A DNA stretch of 64,000 bases, from the NCBI GenBank assembly GCA_019095985.1, contig CM032668.1, positions 19,269,856 to 19,333,855 on the forward strand. The letters are read 5' to 3'. Positions 33,453 through 45,240 of the stretch are shown piece after piece. The translations under genes were made by a program, and so were the position numbers. Below the pieces are notes generated by a model. It was not told where the DNA came from and made no database searches. It saw nothing but the letters and a program-made list of their open reading frames with translations. Each line of letters opens with the position of its first letter. Positions within the stretch are counted from its first letter, which is position 1. Source of the DNA: Streblospio benedicti. Lineage: Eukaryota > Annelida > Polychaeta > Spionida > Spionidae.

Positions 33453-36400
33453 TACACAAGTGGGAAGGCTGCAGATTACTTTGTTTTGATCCTGGAAGGT
33501 CGAGTGGAAGTTGACGTGGGCAAGGAGCACATGATATTTGAGGGCGGCCCATTCATGTACTTTGGTGTTCAGGGGCTTACTGGTAAAATTAACTTACTTT
33601 GTACATTTTAATAACATTTTAATGTGTTAAGATGGAAATTTCCTTCTTGCAGTTAATTTAGTCCATGCGTGAAAAAAATATAGATTTACAGTAATTTTTG
33701 TTGATTATAGTCATATGATCAAAATAAAGTATTATCAAAAATTGAAATATATGAAATATTTAAAAGACACATTTGATTTTTTGTAAAATTTTATATTTTT
33801 CAAATTGTCATCTAAAAATCAATCAGGCCCAAATCAGAACTTTGTAGAATGGCTATGGATTACCTTATATAGCCCAAATGTTTACGTATACCCCCCCCCC
33901 CCCCACTCACCCCTGCAACTAACATCCCAACTTATTAGGAGCTACCATTCATTAAGTTCCATGGGTGAAGGGGTGTGGGGCTGAGTATGAAAAAAAATGG
34001 ACCTATTATACACGAACTACCTTTTTAACTGCTCAATATTTGCACACTAAACGTTTCCGTGGTTTTAGGTATGATCAGCTCGCTGTCTAAGCAGCAGTCG
34101 GTCACGTCGATCTCGTCTGCCTCAGACAGTGTCTATGCTAAACAGCCGCAGTACGTCCCGGACTTCTCAGTGAAGGCGCTCACCAATGTCACCTATCTTA
34201 AGGTAAATATCACCGTTAAAGTCTATATATACCGGTGTATGTTTCCCAGTGCATGCAGATACATATGCAAGCTTCTCTTTCTCTCTCACATCATATCAAG
34301 TATTACAAATAAAGTCTGTTTTGAAGTTAAAACATACTCCTGCAGTCCAGGATTCATTATTTTTTTTTAAAAAGGATGCAAAGAATTGTGCAACCCATGG
34401 GACCCTTAAACTATTAATAGTTTATTACAGTTATGTGTGCCAGGACCCATGGTATTAGCCCTGGGACTCATTTTTTCAAAATATGAAAGTGTTAAGGGAC
34501 CTATTGGTGCAATTTTTAGATTTATCATTGCTTCAGGGGGATATACGTACGCCTCCACACACACAGGCACACACACACATACATAATACATATACCGTAG
34601 TAACGTCCACATACTAGCTGTCTCACAACTCTTGTTGATGAATCATTCCACCTGCTTCTAGAAACTGATAAATCATGCCACCTCCTAGAAAAGTCGACAG
34701 TTGAATGTAAAAAAACCCACACCATTTGACTAGATTCGCCGCTCTCACTACATCGCTGCACGTCGCGCCACTCTGATGGAGCGTCAGCCACAGACGCCCG
34801 ACATGGACAACACGACCAACCCCGGCGAGGACGCGTTTGCCAAGGAGTGGAAGCGCGCCATCAGCATCAACGCCCACCAGCACGACAGCGACAGCGTCAC
34901 TCACTCCAAGGACTCCAGGTAGGTTTCACGCATTTTTGTCTACACACTGACTATGTGAACGACTTTTTTTTTGTTTTACAGTGAATATCCTCAATAACGA
35001 AACCCAATTGGCAGTGGCAAATCCTTCATTTGTGGAGGATTTCTGTTGTTTTAATCGATAATGTGAGACTGAGTACATTAATGATAGGTAATGCATGAGA
35101 AAATTTTCCTTTTTTGAGGGGTGGGTGGAGGGGGGGAGGGTGTTGTTCACTCTTTTGTTATTGAAGATATTCACGGTACTTTCTTTCCATGTGTTTATTC
35201 GCTGGAGTAAACCGTATGTAGTGAATACTTAACTTGCGTCCACATTATATAGGCTTCTTCCTCAGGTACCCACATAAGCCAGTTTTGTTTGATGTGTCAC
35301 CAATGAATTTTTGTAGATTATAGTTTGTATGATCTATGCACCGTAGCAAGATTATGCAAAGCAGCTATTTCTGTTTTGGCCATTTTTTCTATCAATGAAC
35401 AAATAATGATGCATGATCTACTGCCTGTAAAGTTTAATAATACATTGTAATGGTGTAGATTTTGATTAAGTTTGAAAAATGATGGCGTGTAATTACAACA
35501 TAATTTCTTTAGTTTTGATGTTTAGAAATCAAAGTGTATTTGATGATACCTTTTTCATTGTTGTGAATAGTTTCAGTAAATCCATACCTGAATCAAGGGA
35601 GAGTATGACTTCCCTATCGACGGTTGAATTGAAATTCAGTTGAATTGAAATTCAACGGAATGTGATTAGTATTTCTGTTATCTATTTTAGTTTAAATTTG
35701 CCTGTTATTCATGTTAAACTTTGTAATATTGTTAAGTGACTCAACTGCTAACTTATATCGCTCAATATTCAACAGTTTTGTCAAATATTCAATTGCAATT
35801 TTAAGTAAGCAGTTGTGTATTCTTCAATTCCCAGTTGCGCGGGATGTGTTGCGCAGTAGAATTAATCAATATCAATATTCTCATTACTATTTCCGGCGTC
35901 ATTGTAGACTGACACGAATTAAGTATTCTAAGGTAATTTTCACGTATCACTTATCCTATGTCATTCATGGAAAGTATTTTCCTAATAGAATTTTGAGCGA
36001 GGATTATGAATCTGTAATCAGATTTTAGTTAGCATTGAAATTGACGAAGATATGGGCAAAAGACCGGTCTTTACAGACGACCTGTGTAGGCTGCGACTAA
36101 AACCTGCCTGCAAACTACAATATTATGAAGAATACACGTCTCAAATAGCAGTTCTAATAGAAGTTTGAATGGGGATTATGAATCTGTAATCGGATTTTAG
36201 TTAGCGTGAAAATTGACGAAGTTATGGTCAAAAGCCGGTACTTGGTCAAATTTGCAGACAGCAGTGATTGGAGCAAAGCTGAGAACTTCACTATTATGAA
36301 GAATGCACGCCTCAAATAGATATATTTACTTAATTTCCCAACGTCTATCAGCATAACAACCATCAATGCTATGTAGAACACACATTTTGAATGATATACC

Positions 36401-37527
36401 AATAAATGCGATTTTAAATGGGCTTATAACATATACCGGAAGTACTCATAAACTTTTGTGTCTCAAAATCAAATAAAAAAAGACAAGTGCGCAACTTTTC
36501 TGGGCAATTGAGAATTGAAGAATAGTCTCTACAGCTAATTCTTGATTTGTTTGTGTTGTTTTGATAGTTTTTTTTTTTTATGATTTGCATTTTGATCCAC
36601 AAATTCACATGGACTCACTTTTACTGGGACACTGACTATCAAATTCAGCAAATATTTCTTGTACTTGCCCAGGAAATGAGAACTCTGAGCATTAAAAATC
36701 ACATGAAATACTCTCTCAATATTTGTTTATTTTAAGAAATTTAGATGATTCGTAGGAAAAGTTAATCATTAATTCTTAAATGCAAACCATATTTCCTGAT
36801 TTCAGCACTTTAAAAAAAATGAAATTTTTTTAACACAAGCATCTAACCCGTTTTATAGCAATTTAAACTGACATGTTTCATTTAGTTCTTTATGCATTTG
36901 ATCTGATATTTTATTTATTTATTTTTATTGCTAAGATTCTAAAATGAAAAAGCACTTCAGCGAAATATATAAATATATTACTTATTTAGAAATACTATGA
37001 ATGCCTCATTTAAGTAAATTGCCCCAGAAGTTTAGTGTGAATGAACAGTTTTAGTGAGGCACGAGGAAATATGTTTATTCAAATATCACGCAATGTTGGA
37101 ATTATTGAGAATTATTCTGAAGGTTTATTTCTGCTCATTATTCTAGGAAAGAAACTTTGCTGACAAATTAGATAGGTTAGCATGGTCTTATTGTATCAAA
37201 ATCACACCCAGCCCAACATGATCTATAAGAAAAAATTGAATAATTTCACTGTCTTTCCTGTCATAGCTAACTGCATCAACTGCCTTAGAAAAAAACATGC
37301 AGTTGCCCTTATTGCCTTGTCGTTTCAAGATAGGTTAACTCTAAAAATCAATGACATTTTCTAGGTCTCCTTCCACTGTTGATGGGGACATTGTGATCAG
37401 CGGCAGCAACACCCCGCGCAATCTGCGATCCAGGTCAGGCACCGCCGGCTCCCTGGGCGGTGGCAACGAGCCCACTGCCGGCTCCCCCCTACTCTCCCAT
37501 AAACCAAACGGAAGCCCCAAATTATGA
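33453..37527 (+). CDS. CNNM metal (Mg2+) transporter, last four coding exons
   Basis: Exons 33453-33582, 34069-34202, 34734-34918 and 37365-37527, each with AG before and GT after, and phases that join without loss. The first encodes YTSGKAADYFVLILEGRVEV, matching the cyclic-nucleotide-binding-homology domain of ancient conserved domain/CNNM proteins (vertebrate YTRGKPADYFVLILQGKVEV). Later exons give KQPQYVPDFSVKALTNVTYL, corresponding to the PDYSVRALSDLQF segment, then RRSHYIAARRATLMER and a Ser/Gly-rich tail ending NGSPKL before TGA. Family knowledge: CNNMs are basolateral membrane proteins involved in Mg2+ efflux/homeostasis; the CNBH domain lies in the cytosol and helps dimerise, and the CBS pair binds PRL phosphatases. 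The extracellular domain, DUF21 membrane domain and CBS pair are not in the window. The paralogue (CNNM2/4 versus others) cannot be fixed. Confidence 0.9.
33885..33904. repeat. Poly(C) tract in CNNM intron
   Basis: About fifteen consecutive C residues within the intron between the first and second visible CNNM exons, next to CACTCACCCCTG. Similar tracts elsewhere in the window lie in MITEs. Confidence 0.8.
35817..36527. mobile_element. TIR element, family A, copy 2
   Basis: Lies in the last CNNM intron. The left end TATTCTTCAATTCCCAGTTG and the right end (reverse complement CTATTCTTCAATTCTCAATTG) form inverted termini of about 40 bp. Inside, two ~165-bp tandem units repeat GGATTATGAATCTGTAATC and TTTTAGTTAGC (about 36000 and 36175). 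Non-coding, ~710 bp. Homologous in reverse to 4416-5070 and serves as the empty-site reference for the MITE at 4513. Confidence 0.7.
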
Positions 37528-40500
37528 TAGTGGCTCACAAGAGCCAAGGGGCGCGTCTGTAGACGACTGATTTGTGTGTCAATGTGACATGATGTGTTGG
37601 TACTTCTTGGGACGTTATGTCCAGAACATTTTTTTTTGGTATTATTTTCGTTCTTAGGCCTATTCATAAGCAGTTTATGCTGATGAAAACAAAATTTACA
37701 TTGGCTTTCAGGTTTTAAGATGATTAGTGTAAATAAGTGATTTCGTTTTAAACAACTCATGTCTTGACCGCAAAGCAGCCATCTTCCAAGCTTTCTGGTG
37801 CTTCAGTGTAGCATGCTGCTAAATAGTGTATGGACGTTTTAGAGTTTTCTTTTTTTGTTTCTTTCCTTTTTCCCTATATTGTTTGTTTGTGTTTTGTTAC
37901 GACAAATGGATACCTTGCACAAAGTTAACCTGATTATGATGACACTCATAAAAGGAACCCACCTAATTAATCAAATTTAAGTTAATATTTGCTCAATACT
38001 TGTGTGTACTCATGTTTATGAGTACTTGAGCAGTAGGTCATTGAAATGCTATAGAGGAATATGTTTATTGATTCAATTGTTTTGTGCTGTGTGCCTCCGG
38101 GCGATATCATAAATCATGCATGTGTGTTTTGTTATTGTTGAAAAACTTGTTTGTTCTTTTGAATATATTATATATTTACATTTTTCTATTAATTTTAGCA
38201 GAAAATGACTATGACCCTTCTATATGTTTTGTTACGAACTAGGTGTTTTATTGGTAGTGTTGTATTTCATTCCTGCCCTACTATTTGACATATTACAACA
38301 CTAAACTTAGATATGCAAATTAATTGTGAATATATATTAACACGGCATATTATGTGCACCTGTTTTTGCAGTATTATGATTATGATGATTATGAATTTAA
38401 TTGGTTGCTAATGGCTGATGATTGCATTTTGAGTTTTTGTAGGTAGAGAGAATATGATAATAAGTGATTGTCTCTATGAGATGTTGTGTAAGAAAAAAAA
38501 ATGCATTATTACGCCGTATAGACATTGTACAAACCACTTACAAAGTAATAACTGCCGTTGCGTTTATGCATGTGTTTTGACTCTTATTTTTAACAAAATA
38601 CAAATTGTTACGCGTTGCCATATAGATTGAATACTCTAATGCTTTTTGTAAATATTTTTGTTAGTGTACAGGGTGTTTTTTCCAACATAACCACAATGCA
38701 CTCTGCTTGTTTCAATGGACCATTAGATATGCATACGTTATTTGTAAAGAAGTCATGTATTTAAGACATGGATAATCAGCCTACATTTTTTTAGGTGTTC
38801 TCGTCAATAATTAACCCTAATGTATTTATGTAAAACAATAGATCATGATATGATAATTTTAAACATAACTCAAGTGATGAAATTCAATTGAGCAATTTCA
38901 TGTGAAATATTAGTGGTGGAGAACATTCAATGTCATTTGCTTGTATATATGATGAACTGAGTGCTAACATTGTTTACAACATCTGGGAAAGATCCAACTA
39001 GATCTATGTTATTCAGTAATACAAATTAGATATCTTAATTCCTGTGACTGGAATTTTCTAAAAAGTGCTCAGCTCATAATATTCCAGTGTGTATTGTGCA
39101 TCACATTCCACTTGATGTTGCTCTTTAACTTTTCCGTGTCTTGGCATTTATACCATTACTTGCAATTTTTGGAGTGAAGTAACAAACTCAACAAAAATAA
39201 TAACCTAATAAGACAACCACAGTATGCAGTTTTCACCCAATGTCAAGTAGCAAACCTGCTTTTATTGTTTTGCTGTCAGACGAATTATGGTTTATGATTT
39301 GATTCCAAGTCAAGAATGCCAGAGTTGTTGTCCACTAGTTTTATAGTCAAATGCCTGTTACTTTTGAGTGTACTAACATTTCTTAACACCATTTTGTACT
39401 GCTGTCACTGTATTACTATGTTGTGTGGACTTTATTTGCACCTTATTTAAGAATCAAATAACAGTAATATACTTCTGAAGAAATTCATGCTAAAATGATA
39501 ATGGACTTCAATAAAGATTTTTTGCAATTGCATTTTAATGAGAGAACTGTGACATACTTGATATATTTTTGTTTCCAGCAGATTTGACCCTAGAGGATAT
39601 TTCAAGATTAGTCTTAAAGATCATAAACCTAAAGAACAATCTGACAGTGAAAACAAAAATAATAAAATTTAATGAACTTTGCATATGATGGTATAAAATC
39701 TCTGAATGGGGAAAGAGCAGAAAATTCATTTTAAATATTTGGGACTGAGATGAAATAGTTGTCTCTGAACACCATACAAAATCTGTACTCTTTAATTTAC
39801 ATTATTCATTTTCATCACAATATTCCCATGGATGCATTAAAAGATAACATATCTGAATTTTATCTTGCGCTAAATCCATGTTAAGTTATGTACATGTAGT
39901 AAGTTTGCAGTCTAGCTCTGTTGAGTAGGATGTACAATGTTGTAGAACACTCTGAACGCTAAAATTCTAATAGTGTTTGCATTTTTAAAGGCTATTTCTT
40001 TCCGATTAGGTGTTTGAAATTTTTTTTTCTCCAAGTTTAAGCAACTAGCAATAACCATATAATTTATGTATATTTTATGCACACATAATGATGTTATATA
40101 CATGTATATATATGTATATATATATCATGCTATAGTATTCACATTTACCATTTCAAAGATGATAACATGTCATGTATAAAATATGATTAGAACTGCTTAT
40201 TACTAGTTTGCTTCAAATATGGATTCTGTACTATTTCATCATTATTCTTTGAATATGCTAATGGTTAATGTATTTTCTACTGTGATAAAAATTATATTCA
40301 CTCTAGTACCTTGTGTGTATTTAGATTGCAGGTCGTGATATTGAAATTTTGTCTGAGTATTAATTTGATATTCAAATTCAATGTACTGATTGGGTAGTGA
40401 CTAATCACTGATCTCACGAAGTGAAGTACTCAAATATGTGCCATATATGCCTGTTCGTGTCAATTTTAAATTAAATGGTATGGGCTTAATACCCATTGAT

Positions 40501-42313
40501 ATCTAGTGACTTTTAAATTTGCAAGCTTCTTTTATATTGCTTTAGTTTTATAAATTTGTTGTTATAAGTATTGTTGCAATACATACTAAATAGATATCAT
40601 GTCAAGTAATTCTCCATTGTAACATAATGGGACCATGTATACCTTTCATTCTTGAATGGATTGGCATTTTACGATCATGTTTTACTTAAAAATTATTCAT
40701 GTATTCATTTTTTTAAAAGCGCTAATATCAAATGAAAAATACTGTATTACGGTCAGATGATCATGTTATGAATTTTGTAGATTTATAGGCGTTTGCATTC
40801 CTTAATAAAATAGTTAGGTAAAAGAAATTTGTTAAATTATTTTTAAATTTAGAAAAAAATATGAATTAATATTTTGCATATTATATAACAAGCTCCCAAG
40901 ATTAAATGAGAAACTATTTTTGTCCAGTTTCACCTGTTATATTCACCATTTCCCCCCCTCATATTTTCTGTTATAGTTTTGTATTAATTTTTTCTTCACT
41001 CCCACTAAGTCTAAACTGGTCAGACTATGTTGGATGTCACCTGTTCAAGAAGTCTTAACACTATTTTAATTTCATTGTTTGAAATTTATTTTCCATTGCA
41101 TTTATAAAGTTTATGTAAAACATATACAAGCATATGACCATAACCGACTATCCAAGAGCCCCAAGCCCTTTAATAAATTGATTTGAAGTTGGTAGAAGGC
41201 TCTCTAAGAAAGCAAGTTCTATACAAAGCCATGCAATACTACACAATAATAAATCTACAACTTAATATAACAAAAATATATATCTTAAAGAAACCTGACC
41301 CCACAAAAGAAATGTTTTACAAAATTATTATAAAAGATAGAACCTACATCTTCAATAATTCATTCACATTATAATTAAATGTTTTTGACCTTGATTATTG
41401 AGAGGAACAACAACGTACCATGTATACATTACAGAAACAAAAAGTAATTTTAACATGATCCAAATAAAATCCATGCACCTTCAGTTCATTATCAGTATCA
41501 CAGTAACGCACAACTCATCACATTAACAAGCACAATTCTTTGAACCTCGGATTTAGAAAATATTCACTGTGGTCCTATTGAAAACATAAAAATGAAGTAA
41601 AAGTGTTTACCCTTACTACAGTGTACATTGTTTATTATGTGATTAATGACCACAACCATTGTTTGGAATTATTTACATATGTTCAAGTATATGTACAGAA
41701 GAATGGGGTGGGGTGCACCTGTAAACAAACTAAAATAGAAGTGATGATTCTTACAATTTGGAAGTAAATTCCCACCTCCCACCCCACCCCTATGACTATT
41801 CTTTACAGCAGACAGGGCCACACTCACTGGCAGATTAAGTGGTAGTTGGGGCGCAGGGGACACAATTAAAAACAAGTGAAAATATGACACCCAAGATAGG
41901 GGTTTTCTGCATCAGCAAAGAAAGTTCCAGATATAGAATTCCTTGGTTGCATCTCTTCATTTAGTGAAAACCATCTGCCAGTGACACGGTTGCCATACAA
42001 AATCATATTTGCAACATTAGCACTTGTTACAATTATTCTTTCCGTTCTATTTGCACAACCTCATAACAGCCTCACTACACAAAACACGATTAAATAGTAT
42101 TTCACAACTTAGTCAAAACATCATTGGTCCACGGAAATCTTATTCAAAACCCAAACAATATGCATCGTTCAATTGAATAATAAGCACGAAATAGATGAGG
42201 ATGATGTCAAACTGTCATCACGATTATTACATACTGGCGATTATGGTGATTATTGCATCAGATACATCAATGTTATTTATATATAGTTGTCCATTGTGAG
42301 ACCCGCACAATCG
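37528..42313. other. CNNM 3' UTR and AT-rich spacer
   Basis: No coding homology over 4.8 kb. Several AATAAA hexamers occur; the one at 39510-39515 is a reasonable end for a ~2-kb CNNM 3' UTR. The part from about 41630 to 42313 may be the 3' UTR of the minus-strand C19orf12-like gene (a minus-strand AATAAA lies at 41631-41636). No repeat family was recognised. Confidence 0.45.
39510..39515 (+). terminator. Candidate poly(A) signal of CNNM gene
   Basis: AATAAA followed by a T-rich stretch, about 2 kb downstream of the CNNM stop codon. Unverified. Confidence 0.3.
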
Positions 42314-43682
42314 CTAACCTCCTTGCTTCTGAGCTGCAAACTCTCGTATTAGACTGGCAAAGATTTCTCTATTTACCTGTGAAAAAAAATGTATATATTA
42401 TCATAATTGATATAGAATATAATACAAATGAATTATCAATTGAATAAACTTTTAAAAACTCACAATAAACCAAGTGTTCCACTTGACCAATAACATAACG
42501 TAACTCTTATTTGTGGTCAAACTTTCACATTAACATATCAAAATGGAGGAAATATGTAGATACCTAATGAAACACAGACTTCTTTGTATAGGGTAAATAC
42601 AAAGTGACAAAAAGAACAAAAATATGGACATTTGAAGCTAGTTCACCAGGTTTGAATTAAATAGAAATTTCAGCTTTTGAATTTTAATTAATTAGAAACA
42701 AGCTCATTTTTTAATTGGCATCACAATTCATCTCTGAGTGATAAACGTGAAATTGAAATCAGGATTACCAGAAGTTATGTTATGTACTCACTTGGGTTGC
42801 TAAAAATGCAGTCAGACCCTCTATTGTTGATGCTCCAACCATTTCTTGAACTCGCTTCACAAGTTCGGCCTTTTCTTCATCATTCAAACTTCGTATAACC
42901 TGTTAAACATTGTAAAATGATAACATGTAGCAAACTGTACACAAAACAGTGTTTTACAATATAAATACGTTTTATAATTTCATATAAATCTATTGACCCT
43001 TAATTTCCAGTGCTCTAGTCTCTGAGGCGCTAGTTCTAACATGACTACTTGTACTAACCTACCAGTAAATTTCAAAACGTACAAATTAAGTCACTAATCA
43101 CAAATTCACAATGTAAACATATCAGCCAAAAGTAAAAAAAACAACAAAAAAACGTGAAGGCATCACCTTAATGAGATTGTCATAAGGGTCCACTGTCATA
43201 TAGCCATAAACAGAACCAGCAATTCCACCAATCATTGCTCCAGGAGGACCTGCAACCACACCACCAACGCATGCTCCAGCTGCTGGATACATCATCTGCT
43301 GGAAGATTCCTAGTTAGAATAAAACAATCCATGATCATTCTGTATAAAAGCTAATATTCATTCAATGTGCTCTGCATAAGTAATCTGTAAAAGTGTGTGT
43401 TGTTCAGGATTTACAACACAAATTAGTTGTACGCTGCTCCGCAGCATCTCGACGTTTCATAGATACAATGATGGTTCGTTAATGCTCATCTTAAAATTTA
43501 ACTCTTAAAATGTTAATGAAATATGCCTTTCATTCCTGCAATTACTTCCACCACATCGTGCATGTGCTCATTAATCCTCATTTACCTTTCACGGACTTCT
43601 TCAATTCTTCATCTGTGTCTAATACTTTCATAATATGATTGTAATAAGGGATGAATGCCATTCCTGCTAAATTGGCAGCCAT
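42314..43682 (-). CDS. C19orf12 family protein
   Basis: Four coding exons on the minus strand: 43682-43586, 43309-43167, 42899-42792 and 42376-42314, all with GT-AG borders and compatible phases, giving about 136 residues (human C19orf12 is 141-152). Protein: MAANLAGMAFIPYYNHIMKV at the start; a glycine-zipper hydrophobic hairpin with GGVVAGPPGAMIGGIAGS at about 49-66, the hallmark of the family; then the amphipathic VIRSLNDEEKAELVKRVQEM region and a C-terminal VNREIFASLIREF helix before TAG. Family knowledge: a membrane protein of mitochondria, ER and their contacts, linked in humans to a neurodegeneration with brain iron accumulation; its molecular role is uncertain. The ATG lies in CGTGATGG, with an acceptor-like TTTATAG 20 bp upstream (exon edge 43701), implying a further 5' non-coding exon. 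A partial second copy of the first coding exon lies at 51001-51056. Confidence 0.9.
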
Positions 43683-43701
43683 CACGTTGGTTGGTTTCAA
43701 T

Positions 43702-45012
43702 CTATAAACAAAATTAGAATAATTCTGAGATATCAAATCATCATTGCAACGTGAATTACATACGAATTCACTTGTCCTAGCTACATCGGGGTGGCAGGTA
43801 ACTATATTTTGACACGCAAACACTTTAGATTAAACCATGCGCGCACCTCCACATCGACATACTTCAGCAGATTGTCACATCACTAAATTGTATACGTGTG
43901 ATGACCTGCTAATGTATGAGGTGTTGGCGACCGCATCTAGTGCAGTGCTAGCCCTACATGTAGAGCTGAGTATATACCATGTAGAGATACCCTGGGAACG
44001 ATATATACGCTGTATTGTATACGGCTGTAGTCACTAGATTGTAGTGGACTGTCTGGGCAAAGCATATCTCAAAATTAACTTGGGTGTCACTTCTACTAGA
44101 TCTAACAAAATTTCATTCGAATATACTAATACATGCAATACTTTTATAGATAATCCCCTGATTTCAATTCTCTCCATTACTTGTTAGGGCCACTGTAATA
44201 GTGGGTTAACAGGTCACTGAGGTGCAATAGGTGAACTATAAAAGCCAATGGTTAAACATTAACAGCAATATGGTTACTAGGCCTAGGTCTAATGGACGGA
44301 TAAACATTTTGGTGATAAAAATCCTAATATCACATCAAATGTCTTGTTGAGGATTAGTTTATATTTGGTTTAAACTTACTTATATATATTATTTCCCTGT
44401 CCACTAAACGGGTCGGCCTAGGTAGGTAATCACCTCTGTAGTTGTCACTACCAGCAACTGTGGGTGTGAGACCAGATTTAACCAGTTCAATTAGTCACCC
44501 TAAGACAGACCACTAGCACAGTCCCGTGGGTGCGGCACAGTCCAGTCCCCATTTGAAAAAAGTTCCCACTTTCCATCTTTTCCATGTCAGGTCGTGTTAC
44601 CCTAATAATTGTAGATTTTGTGTACTTATTTTTAATCTAATTATTCCCTGTATTGTCTATATTATCTTTCCATGTCATATTGTGTTGTTCTGTGCCAATA
44701 AATTCTATGTGTGTGTATTTATTGTTGAAAAAATGTTAGAGATGAAACAGACGACTAACCAAGTCAGTTAGGTAAGCATCCAGTACATAGATCTACAGTG
44801 GTGGGAGTCCAGTCCCCATTTGCTTGCAAAAACAGTGAGGGTCAAAATTGAATTCCATATCTTATTTCTCAAATGGACAGTAAGCAAAATGTTAGAGATG
44901 AGACAACACACCAATCATAAGCAGCACGCACATAGATCACGCTTGCTTGCAAAAAACAGTGAGGGTAAAGTGAATTCACAAGCAAACTTACACGCACTAC
45001 ACGCACGCACCC

Positions 45013-45060
<48 letters not shown>
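43702..45060. other. 5' flank of C19orf12-like gene
   Basis: No second gene is visible. The region should contain the promoter and any 5' non-coding exon of the minus-strand gene. It includes an imperfect internal duplication of a CAGTCCCCATTTG...TGTTAGAGATGA segment (about 44540-44740 and 44810-44905) and ends with a (CA)n run. Confidence 0.4.
45017..45060. repeat. (CA)n microsatellite
   Basis: About twenty CA units ending exactly where the gypsy LTR begins; the homologous run in copy B is at 52222-52263. Confidence 0.9.
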
Positions 45061-45062
<2 letters not shown>

Positions 45063-45240
45063 ACGTTACTATTTCGAATATTTCATGTTCTTTTGATTGT
45101 ACGCAGTTGCGCGGATACGGAAGTAGTAGTCTACGTGGCAGTAGGAAACGCCATAGTATCGTCATCATTGTGCTAGTAATAATTATCAATAAATATCATA
45201 CAAAGACATTACCATCCATTATTTATACACGTCACAGACA
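45061..45240 (+). repeat. 5' LTR of the gypsy element
   Basis: Direct repeat of the 3' LTR starting GAACGTTACTATTTCG. It contains the AATAAA-like CAATAAATATC and abuts the primer-binding site. Confidence 0.85.

Noticed and set aside
41183-41374. 63-codon frame at 41183
   Set aside because: AT-rich low-complexity composition, no homology, expected by chance.
44869-45189. Open frames across the (CA)n run
   Set aside because: They are produced by the dinucleotide repeat (runs of Val-Cys or His-Thr) and the LTR, not by a gene; the same holds for 52037-52296.
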